From assembly GCA_017165825.1 (NCBI GenBank), contig CM029370.1:23436673-23500672 (forward strand): a stretch of 64,000 nucleotides of DNA. The letters are read 5' to 3'. The stretch is from Hepsetus odoe (lineage: Eukaryota > Chordata > Actinopteri > Characiformes > Hepsetidae). The notes under the pieces were generated by a model, which saw only the letters and a program-made list of their open reading frames with translations, was not told where the DNA came from and searched no databases. Position 1 is the stretch's first letter. The number at the start of each line of letters is the position of its first letter. A program made the translations under genes and the position numbers. Positions 13,501 to 25,500 of the stretch are shown here, piece after piece.

Positions 13501-16500
13501 TTTATTTCCCATCTTTTAAGCTCTCTGTCAGTTTAATTGTCCTGATATAAAAGGCGCTTTTCATCTCTTTTGGACATCCGTTATTTGAAATATGCATGAC
13601 GACAGTGGCGTGAGTTGCATATGTTTCTGTGATGGAAATTGGAGGTATTTTGCAAGGTATTTTTTGCCTTCCTGGTTGAGGAAGCTTTCTAATGTGTGGA
13701 GCAGTGATGGCCTAGCGGCTAGGGAGTAGGTCCCAGGATCAGAAGGTCATGGGTTCGAATCCTAGACCAGAAGGTTGCCCAAAGGCACTCTTGAGCAAGG
13801 TACTGGAAATGTCATCCTTTCTCTGGCCAGTGGTGCCAGGCTCTTCTTACAGGTGTGCCTTATTTATATATATGTTGAGTAAGCAAAGGAGTATGACAGG
13901 CACAATGATTTGTATGAGCGCAATAGTACAGATCAGACCAGTCCCAGAACAGTAGGTTGCCCTTGAGCAAGAGACCGTCCCCATCACCGTTCCCCAGGTG
14001 ATTTAAATAGCTGCCCCCTGCTGCACATGTGTTCATGAGGCTGCATTTTTTTGTGGTTCACGGTGTGCTGTGCCATGTTTTGTCACTATGACAAAAGTCA
14101 CTTTCACTTACTGTAGTATAGTGTTCCTTTTATTTTGCCAGATCATGCTTTTCATGCTTACCATTTTATATGATCTTTTTTGTGGACAAGTGTGAGTAAC
14201 TCTCACAGCAGACGGCTCTCATTTCTTTCTGTTGACCATTCATTGCTAACTAACAGCTCAACACTGACTCACATTTCACACACAGAGCCATCAGTCTTCT
14301 TATTTATCTGATAACGGAGTTAAACAGAGGCAATGGAATGATCGTTGGATATAAGGTGTATGAGCTACCTATATAAAGCTTTTCGAACCTTTCACAGGGC
14401 TTAAATATTCTATTCCTGTGGTTTTCCTGTAATACTTCACTGAAAAGCAGGATTCATAAGGCTAAATCTACATACATAAAGGCTTGTTCCAAGAAGTATC
14501 AGTTGTCATAGCGCTGGCTGAGGAGAAATGACATCAAAATGAATAAAGGGAGACTTTCCAACATCTGACGCTTCTAGGATGCATGAAAGGCTCTTGTAAG
14601 TGTCATATTATCTTGTCCTGCTCTTCAATAAAGGGTTCCCATTTTTTTCTTGAAAGACCAGTACCAGGGTCCTTTGAGAGTTCTGTGGCATTCAGAGGGG
14701 CTCTAAACTCTAGACTCTGATTAGCTCTGGATGATTCTTGGAGTTTCAGGGAAAACAAAGTAAAGTAACATTAGGTTCAGGGCCTTTCTTTTAACTCATG
14801 TTCTTACTTCTCATGTCTTATTTACAATAATGTCTCTTTTCATTAAACCATCCAAAAACATCACAGAAGAGCAAAAGAGCTTCTTTGACAAGTGTATAAC
14901 TTGAGAAGTTTCACTCTGGATAAAAGCATGTTGTAAAAGTAGGATACCCAAGATATGATCAAAGCAGAGATCTCAAAGAAGACAGAGAGTGTTTGGAGGA
15001 AATGGGGAGTTCCTGTGTAAGCCAGGAGGTTACCACCTCAAGCTGCAGGGTTATTTCTGTACACTGTTGTAGGAAAGCGTAGGCCTACAGCAGCATCTCT
15101 TCTCTGCATCCCTCCGCACGCTACAGGGAGTTACAGGGTTTCCTGTCTCAGCAACATCAGTTCTGATGATCAATGCCCAGCCCACATCGTTCAAAGAAGG
15201 GAAGGCTTTGAAGAGGCTGAGATCAGAGGCATTTCGTAGTAGCACCCTTTCAAAGCTTTACTCTGACCGACATGCGCACACACGCAATTTAATAACTTGA
15301 AAACTTCATTGGTGAGCCTTCATAATATCATTATAGCTCTTTCACCCTGAAGGTGAAGTCCATTATCACCTGGTTGACTAGACTGTTATGTAACAAAAGC
15401 ATTGTTATATATATAGAAACACTGATAGAAAATATAACTATAACAGTATAAATAGAAACACTGAAGCTTTGCAAGACCAAAATTGCTTTTGAGAAACAGA
15501 AGTAGTTACTAGAAAGCCAATAGCCTGAGGACATATGATGCAATGTATGGAAATGCCTTATGACTTATGATCTGTTGCAGGCCCTCTTAAACTCTCTATT
15601 CATTTTCGACAACTTTATATAAACATACTTGTTTACACAGTTTCATCATTTTCCAGTGGAATTAGGTCTAAAAGGTTTGCAGTTTATTAGATTGTTGCAG
15701 GCTTACATTACTGGTTACATTACTTACATTATGCACTATAGTCATACCACATAACACGCTGCATAGTCATGATGACATTCGTCAGATGTCCTCATGAGAC
15801 AACACATGATCAAATACAGTGTAGAGGTTAAAATGGAAATTAAGGTTTAACTGAGCGGTGGCGTTTGCATGTGTGTCTCTGAGTCCTTTTGGGGGCAGTT
15901 ATGGCCTAGTGGCTAGAGACTAGGCCCAAGGATCAGACGGTCATGGGTTTGAATCCCAAACCAGTATGTTGCCCTGAGGTACCCTTGTGCAAGGTACCGT
16001 ACCCATCGCTGCTCCCCAGGCACTGCATGTGTTACCCATCGCTACATGGTGTGTATTGTTTAAATGTAGAGGATGTGTTTTGTTTTGATTCTCAGTGTGT
16101 GATCACAATTACATGTAGTTGCTTTCACTTCACTTCACTTTGTCTCCGCAGGCTGAAGTGTGTTCAGGAACCGTGGCTGAGGTCATTCAGTCCGTAGTCA
16201 ACGGGGCAGATGGCTGCATTTTCTGTTTTGGACATGCCAACCTTGGTGAGCTCCCACTTCTTTTTGTTTATCCCAAACCAACAGATGATCAGTTTAGAGA
16301 GAGAGTATATATATATATATATATAGGGGCAGCGGAGGCCTAGTGGTTAGGGCTTTGGCCGGATGATCGGGGGTTCAAACCTCTTCCCAGTGGGTTGCCC
16401 TGAGGTACCCTTGAGCAAGGTGCCGTCCCCGTCACGCTCCTCCCTGCAATGGGCTGGCGACCTGTCCAGGGTGTGTCCCCCGTCCTTCGCCCTGTGTGAG

Positions 16501-19500
16501 CTGGGATGGACTCCAGCATCCCCCCGCGACCCCGCTTGGGACAAGCGGCAGAAAATGACTGACTGACTATATATATATATATATACACATACGTAGTGTA
16601 TGTAGTGTTGTACTTAGTATCAGCCCGGAGTTGAATTACTGCAGTGAACATTTCTCCATTACTGAACTTCCCTGCACAAAGACAGCATGTCACTCACTTT
16701 CGCTTACATTCACATGAGTCGAGCTGGATGTGTTAAATAATGGGTTTAATTAGTAATTAGAAATAAGAAATTAGTAATTAGTAAATAGACTTGTTGAACC
16801 CAAAGTTTCTGGCTTGCTATTTGAAAATCGCTGCAGTCTCTCTTTCATTCTTTTCACTTTGTTCACTCCCTGACTGTGAGGCTGTCTGCCTCCTGCTGTG
16901 CAGCACCAATCCTCCACAGTCAGTTTAACTGCTTATTTCCTAACTGCTTTGTTTCTGTGGCCACTGTCATTCAGTATCTTTTTAATTATCACAAATCCGA
17001 TTACATCCCTGTTACATTTACAGTTTAATTACGGGTCATTAATGGAATTAGTGCAGTTGGTACAAAACCTGTTTCCTCCATTTTTGTCTTTTTTATTATT
17101 CTTTAAAAACTTTCTTGATAACACTGCTTAATTTCCTCTCAAAATTCCTCTCATGATGAGCAGACCAAAAGAAATGACTTTGAATCTTCCTACATTGCAC
17201 ACTGGAAGTTCCTTCTCCTGTAAAAGCATTTTTTATTGAATGGTTTCTTACTATTACATGTGATTGAATCAAGCAAGAATTCATTTTGGTCAGACCAATG
17301 CAGGTATTTGAAAAATGGAAATATTCCGTTGCAAAACCAAAAGTCCTACTGGAAAACCATTTTTGTCCCCTTAAAATAAATCAAATCTAACTGAGAGTAG
17401 TTTGATCCTGCTGAACAATCAGTAAAATGAGTCAGCATGTGGGACATAAGCACTGATAGGCTTCAGCACCCCCCACTTTAATCTGTCTGCTTAGATAATG
17501 GATGGATGGATTTGATGTCTTTTATCACATGCTTATTGATAGGAGAAGTGAAAGTGAAAGTGAAACTAAGAACTGAGGAAAAGAGTAAACTAAGAGTTCT
17601 CATGATTATTAAACTTTCATCAGTAAGACTGTTAATAAGACAGCATCCAGTATAAAGAGAATGTCAACAAAAACTAAAAAAACGGAGTTTTGTTCAAGTT
17701 TTAAACACATGAAAACACATGTTTATTTGTGTTATTGTAGAGCATAAAGCTCAGCATCTTCTCTGTATTAATTTCTACAAGCTTGGCTCTGGTCGATACT
17801 GTATTCTTCAGTCTGTCCTGTTCTTCTCAGGCAAAACCTACACCATGATTGGCCGAGACAGCTCCACCCAGAGTTTGGGCATGGCCCCCTGTGCAATCTC
17901 CTGGCTCTTCAAGCTGATTGAGGAGCGAAAGGAGAAGGCTGGGGTGCGATTCTCTGTTCGTGTTTCAGCTGTGGAGATCAGCGGCAGGGAGGAGGTCTTG
18001 ACAGATCTTCTAGCTGACTTCTCTCCAGCCACAGCCCAGAGCAGCCAGGGGATGGGGGTTTACCTGCGAGAGGATCCTGTCTCTGGATCCCAGGTGCCTG
18101 CTTGCATGGTTTCTTTCCTTATTTAAGCTAAAAAATATTGCATCTGCTTTTAAAATGTAACGTTAATTGAATGAATTATATGACAAATAATTATATTAAT
18201 GTATAACACAAACATTGCTGAAAATGATTAAATTAGCAGACAAAACTCTGCTTGGTGGCCTAGTGGTTAGGGAGTTGCTCCCAGGATCAGAGGGTAATGG
18301 ATTCAAATCTCAGACCAGTAGGTTGCCATGAGGTCCCCTTGAGCATGGTACCACCACCATCACTGTTCCCTGGGTGCTTAGCTCAGTTGTTTAGACCAGC
18401 TTCTTTCTTTTTCTGCTACCCTTTCCCAACCCTCCTCTGCTGTTGTGGTGATAGGGCTTTTATCACTCTTGGGCCATGCACCATTAGCAAGAAAGGTTAT
18501 TTTTCACAGTCCAGTCACTGAGCAACCTACTTTAGTTTAGCTCAACCCCAGAACTTTTATCTTCTTCTGCATCTTTAAACACTGAAAAAAGTGGCACAGA
18601 AAGGACTTAAATCTACATAATTTCTAAATGACTAAAATTTAATACTGGGTTTAGCATTACCCTTCACTTTACTTAAGTGCATTATTTGCATTTCTTCTTT
18701 AATGCTTTGTCTAATTGATTATTCTGTCTGCAGTTGCAGAATCAGAGTGAGCTGCGGGCTGGTTCGGCTGAACGGGCTGCATTTTTCCTGGACTCAGCTT
18801 TAGCAGCGCGAAGCATCAACACACCCGAATGTGAAGAAGAACAGCGGTGCAACTCCCACATGCTCTTCACCTTACATGTCACCCAGTATCGCATGGAGAA
18901 GAGCGCCAAGGGAGGAAGTACGGCCTCGTTTGCTTTTTTGCATGTTTGTATGTGTGACTGTTTTGACCATCCATCAGCAAATAGTTAAAACCATTTCTGT
19001 AATAATGACAACAAAAACAACAACAACAATAATAGCAACAACAACAAATGGAAAAAAATATATATATAATAATAGTTTCCGATGCAGCCTGGGGATATTT
19101 CTAATAGAATCAGTGTATATAACCACAGTGATAAATTAGGGAATTGGCATTTTAAGTGCAGATTGGAGGTCTGACTCACAACACATGACAGCACAACGTG
19201 GAATCTTAGAAATTAAGAAGTTGTTCGTAGTAAATCGGCAGTGGTGAAGAGAAAGCGCCATCAGTTTAACTCGAAACTTGGTTTCATTCAATTTACATCT
19301 GAATCAGTGAGGCTTTCCCACATCTTAGGGCTTTGTACCACAGTTTTCACATCTCATTATATTAAAGCATAGCTGGGAAATTGCATATAGATATTTACAG
19401 TGTTTAAAAATATTTAAGCTTAAGTAAAAACTTTCCCTCAAAATGTAACGCACATCATTTCTTTTTTTTAATCATCGACATCCTTATTTTTCAGTTCATG

Positions 19501-22500
19501 AACACATGGACTATGTGTCTCCCGCTATCTTTTCCTCCCACATACACAAAAATGAGCTAAACTTATCTTTGCTGATAATAACTCTATAAGAAGAATGCAA
19601 ACAAATAGTGCTAGCTGACTTTCTTGGTACTGCATCCATATCGTGCTCATCTATCAATGTTCGGCTTATCATTAAAATTTCACTCCCATTGCTGGGGTGT
19701 GGGCCAGGCTCTGGCCACTGCCAGAATAAATTTCAATACATAATGAGGTTAAAGCCTCTTCTTCTGGGATGTTTATAGATCTTGGCATGAGTGAGAGGCT
19801 AGTTTGCATTCTCTGCTCCACAGAGGCTTGTTGGTGTGGGTGCCTGACTATCTAAATCTTGCTGACGCAAGGTTAATGGTCTCCTCCTCTATGTGAAATA
19901 AGGGCATCATGACTGTCTTTTATTGATATTGAATGGGTTTTAGGCTAGTGACCTACATGGGAATATAATCTGACTTTATAAAGACACCCGATTCGAATGA
20001 ATAGCTGCTGTACTTTATGCGTGTGAGGCTGCACCAGTTGGTTACAGTTCTAAAAATCCACTGCTGTTTAATTGTTTGTTACTATGGCTCCCATTTTTAG
20101 GTTCCCATTCCCATTTTTTTCATGGTTACTGCAGTGAAAAAAGCTTGGAACAATTAGTATAAATTCTGTTACAAGCATTGTTAAAGTGCATAACTGTCAA
20201 GATTTGTGTTATTTACATGAGTCTTTTTTTTTTTTTTACTAAATACATTTGCAGACAGAAATGTGCTAATACAGAATATAAATGTAATTATTGCAAACTT
20301 CTGCAACTTGCTGTGAGGCATAATTACTTATAAAAGGTTAAGCAAAATGGCCAAAACAATTCCAGACTAGGATTAAAACCTCTTTGAGAAGGACCCCTTG
20401 TATGCGGCTTTTTTGAATACGTTCGGTGTCTTCTTTCTAGTGTCTGAGGGTCGAAGTCGTCTGCATCTCCTAGACCTGGGCAGCTGTGAACCTGACCTCA
20501 GCCAGACAAGAGATGGAGGAGGAGGCCAGTGTCTCTCTCTTGCTGCTCTTGGAAATGTCATCCTTGCTCTGGCCAATGGTGCCAAGCATGTTCCTTACAG
20601 GTAGGCCTTAATTAACAAGCTGTGATTATTCGAAAGAAAGCAAAGGAGTATGACAGGCACAATGATTTGTATGTGCAATAGTACAGATCAGACCAGTCCA
20701 AGAACAGTTGGTTGCCCCCAGGTAACTTTGAGCAAGATACCGTCAGCTTCACTGCTCCCTGGGCACTTTTAATAGCGGCCCAGTGCTGCACATGTGTGTA
20801 TGGGTTAAATGCAGAGGCAGCATTTCATTGTGGGTCACTGAGTGTTGTGCTGTGTATTCACAATGACAAGTTGTCGCTTTCACTTTAGTAGGGCTGTGCA
20901 GATATACATACACAGGACTTCAGTTCTTATCCTTTTTTGATCAATAAAGCTAATTACCTGCCTTGGAAGAAAGAGGGTTTTAGCTGCAGGACGAAATGGA
21001 TAGTGGTGGGGTGTTGATGAAAGGATTCTGTTTCAGGGAATCATTGGGGACATTTATTGAATAAGACAAATGAAAGATTTTTGGATGGTGAAAAAAGCAA
21101 ATCTGTTGTCTTATTAACAAAATATACATTATACAAAAATATACATTATGCAATATACATTATATTACAGTGTAAACAAATTCCCTGAAATAAACTCCTG
21201 CCAGTAACAACACATCTTCTTCCATCTCCTCCTACATTTTAAAGAATAGTTTGCGCTGTCAGTGAACAGCATGGCTAAGCATTAATAAGGGAAATCCTGT
21301 TAAGTGGGGAATTCTTAGTTTCCTCTCCATGACCGTATCAGCTTTCTGTGATCTTGGTGAAAAAGGAATGGCTTTCCGATCCTTTTTTGTTTTGCTAATG
21401 AAAGGATTTTTTAATGTATAATTCAGGGACAGCAAGCTCACCATGCTCCTGAGGGAGTCACTGGGCAACATCAACTGTAGAACCACCATGATCGCCCACA
21501 TCTCTGATTCGCCCGCTCATTACAGCGAGTCGCTCTCCACTGTTCAGCTAGCCTCCAGAATCCACCGCATGAGGAAGAAGAAGTCCAAGGCATGATCCTC
21601 CTTTATCTGCTAGTTTTTCTTTTGAACCTGCTTTCGTTTGGCCTTTCAAATGTCACACGTTCAATGAAACAGGCGAATAAATGTATTTTTTTTTATCAAT
21701 TATTCATCTAAATTGTCATTCATGTCAATTCTTTTGCTTGTAATTATCACTTAAATGTGTCCAGTTGATTTCTAAGAGACACTGCTGTAGCAATTTACAT
21801 TGTTTATGGTCTTTATGAAAGGGCAGCTGTTAAAACATTTATTTGTGGAGAGAATTTCGCAATCCAATCAATGCTGCTGCTCCCAAGGGGGGTGTAACTC
21901 TGGCATTCAGATTACAGATTCATATTTCTAACGTGTAAGCAGCCGTTGAAAGCTTTTTAAATATCTTATAAATTGTATAAAGCCATTCGGGAGTGCAACA
22001 AGCTAGCATCATGTGGCATTAATATTTGTCTCTCCTTTTGCAGTACACTTTTAACCTCGCTGATACTGACAAGTAATTACAGAGGAACTAAATTGTCTGT
22101 GCATAGAAAATAAGGTATGTAATGTTTTGATGCCTTTAATATCCTGCTTTTATTTTTGTCCTACAGTATACCTCCAGTTCTTCAGGAGGGGAGAGCTCTT
22201 GCGAGGAGGGACAAATCCGACGACCAACACATTTGAGACCCTTCCATCCTAGAACAGTGGCTCTAGACCCTGACCACCTATCACATCTGTCCAGTGACCC
22301 AGACTACTCCTCTAGCAGTGAGCACTCCTGTGATACTGTTATATACGTGGGGCCTGGAGGAGCAACTGTTTCTGACCGTGAACTCAGCGATAATGAGGGC
22401 CCTCCTGCTTTTGTTCCCATTATTCCTTCACTGAACAAAAAACGTGCAAAAGAGGCTCCCAGATCAGACAGGGACCATTTAAAATGTAACACGTTTGCAG

Positions 22501-25500
22501 AGTTACAAGAGCGACTTGAGTGCATTGATGGAAGTGAGAGCACATCTGTTTTCACTGGTGAGGTGAAAGCACCCCAAACTCAATGTGGAACTGGAAAAGT
22601 AACAGAGGGGACGTCTGTGTCTCCCAGGATAACTAAATCCTCCCCTCCAACTGCTAACATGGAACATTCCAAAATGTCCTCAGATGGAGCTGTGTCTGAG
22701 ATTAGTAGAACATCAGCTCAAGACTCTGAGCCAGTTGTAAGAGAGAAGGTCTACCTCAGCAAAGGGCCTTCACAAATACCCCATACCTCCCTCTCACTGC
22801 ACAGAACCTCGGATTCAACCCCTGATAGTGGCTTGGCCGCAAGAACACCTCCAGTGGGCATGAGCCAACAAGCACTCCAAGGTTCTTCAGTACTTGACCG
22901 AGCACATCATCTAAGTAGGAGTCCCATGGAGGTGAGCCATCTCCGTGCAGCCCTGAGAAGCAGATGTCTAGACAGAGATGTATTAAGGACTACTGTCACC
23001 CTTCAGCAACCTGTGGAGCTGAATGGGGAGGATGAACTAGTGTTTACTGTGGTAGAGGAGCTGCCTGCTGGTCTTGTCCCCGACAATGGCCGACCCTCTA
23101 GCATCATTAGCTTCAACAGTGACTGCTCTTTGCAGGCTCTAGCCTCTGGCTCACGCCCTGTCAGTATAATTAGCAGTATCAATGATGAATTTGATGCTTA
23201 CACATCACAAATGAACAGTGCAAGGGTAAGCAATGCACGGTCAAAGGAAGAGCTCACTGCTGGTCATGGCACAGTACAATCTTCCAAAGGCTCTTCCTGC
23301 ACATTTTCAACAAGAGGTCTGTTGACAGAAGGAATAGGCGTAAGGCCTGAAACTGCATCAACAATGGATTTACCTGGGGCTTTACGTATGGATTCTTTCT
23401 CCCATCATGGAACAAAGAGCTCTTTCAGTGACAGTGCAATATGTTTTTCAGAGTTTCACCATGAGTCAACAACCTCTGAGAAAATGCCCCTCACAAAGTG
23501 CCCTCCACCTCATGACACTGCCAAAACATTTCACAGAGGGCAAAAGCCTGTAAAATCCAATACCCTCAGCTCCTCACAGTCCATCCAGGATCAGGGCACT
23601 GCGCACTCAACTCTCCCTAGAAAAAACAAACCTACCTCATCTGTTGCTTCATCCGGCAGTTGCAGCCGTGTATTGCAGCAGCAAGGAAGCAGATCAGATG
23701 AACAGTGGATGCATGTCAGGGGCCAGGCAGACTCAAAAAATACAGAGTTCATCTGTACTGGCAAACCACCTAAGAGCAGTTTGAGTGGAATTCCATCCAG
23801 GAAGTTGGGTGGAAACAGTAACAGTGTACCACGGTCTCCAAAAATGTCCCTATCCTCCTCATCACAGAGAGTGGTGGATGGTTGTGAGAAATCCAGTGTT
23901 AAGAAAGGTGAGAGCCTCAGCAGAATGCCTCAGCTCAGACGAGGGGCCACAACACTTGGCATGGTGTCAGTACCCCAAAGCTCTACAGAGTCTACAAAGT
24001 GGGGTCATGAAAATATGCAAACAAGTGCTAGTTTGAAGTTCTCATCTTTAGGGAAGAGAGCGAATGGCCAGAAGGGCAACATGCTTCCAAAATCTGGCAG
24101 CATGTCACCCCCTGCCCCACCACTTCGAAAGTCTAGCCTGGACCAGAGGACACGAGTTCTGCTCTCCCCTAGTGCCTTAAGGTCATTGGGCAATGACACA
24201 ACCAGATCTTCCTTATCTAAAGCATCAGCCTCGGAGGAAGATTTTGATGTTCGGTTAAGAGGGGATTCGGTTAGCTTCAGATCATCAAGCTTAAAGACAG
24301 CATCTAGTCTTCAGGTTCGAGCAACAAAAGGAGACACTGGAGGATACTTTGGCAGTCTTTTGTCCCTTGAAAGATGTGAAAGCTTGACATCAGTTGGTTC
24401 CAAACAAGGGACACTTAGAGAAAGCAGTAGTGCAAGCTTGGGCACCAATGGCAAGTCTAGTAGGACAGTGCCCAGACTTGGGGTAACCAGTTCCACATCT
24501 TTGCCATTTTCTCCTTTATCAACCACTACCACAGGAGTCAGTAAGTTGGGACAATTCAAAGCCAGTATAACCCCTAGAGCCACAGGTAGCAATGGAAATA
24601 AAACAAAGCCGTTGTCTACTAACAGCTCCAAACTGAGTTCCACCAAATCCATTTCCAGCTCAACTGCTCAGAATGCCAGTCTACCTCCAACGGGAAAAAC
24701 CCCAACTCGTTCTGTTATCAGTGCCAATGGTAAACCAGGCAAGGGTACGATCATGGGCACGAAACAGGCTGTTCGTGCAGCTAACAGCCGGGTTAGTGAG
24801 CTAGCATCAGGCAGCTCCAAGAAACATTCGAAGAGTTCTGGTGATCAGACAAGCAGCTGCAGTGATTTTGGCCCAACTCCCAGTGCACCTTCACTGCCTG
24901 CTGCACTGCCATCCCCCTACAGCAAGATTACTGCTCCTCGGCGGCCTCAGCGCTACAGTAGTGGCCATGGCAGTGATAACAGCAGTGTTCTTAGTGGAGA
25001 ACTTCCTCCAGCCATGGGGCGCACGGCACTTTTTTACCACAGTGGAGGCAGCAGTGGCTATGAAAGCATGATCAGGGATAGTGAAACTACAGGAAGTGCA
25101 TCATCAACCCATGACTCCATGAGTGAGAGTGGTGTGTCTACTTCCAGCCGAGCCAAGGTGTCAAAGTCTCCCAAAAAGAGAGCCAATGGTAGGTTTCATT
25201 TTCAAGGCACCCAGGAGCTAATGCATTTTAAACTGAACTTTCCAAAGAAATGATGTCTGTCATAAGCGCCAGGAATATACAGCCATTGCTTGAAAAACAT
25301 ATCTGCTTTTTTTTTCCTTTGAGTTATTTTATTTAAGATTAGGAGCCTGGTACTTTTCTAAGTGCCTTTTCGGACAGATCTATTGCTTATGCCTATACTG
25401 CTTTAGCTAACAATGTCTGCATACCTAAATCACTGACACTACTGCTGACATATCACACTTCATCTTCTTAAGTTTCTTTGCTGAATGGCTTATTTGAAAT

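Larger units (their letters stand above)
13435..16151 (+). other. kif26a: kif26a intron 3, bounded by a SINE at its 3' end
   Basis: The donor is GTAAGT and the acceptor TGTCTCCGCAG. It holds the chimeric SINE at 13697-14109 and another type A SINE at 15891-16140 that runs almost to the acceptor. Between them (14110-15890) the sequence is AT-rich without a recognised gene. Confidence 0.9.

Noticed and set aside
22304..24652. Minus-strand frames within exon 9
   Set aside because: Shadows of the kif26a tail exon in other frames.
25189..25253. Read-through of exon 9 to a stop at 25253
   Set aside because: The donor CAATG|GTAGGT joins perfectly to exon 10, which carries the conserved tail; read-through could at most be a minor isoform.
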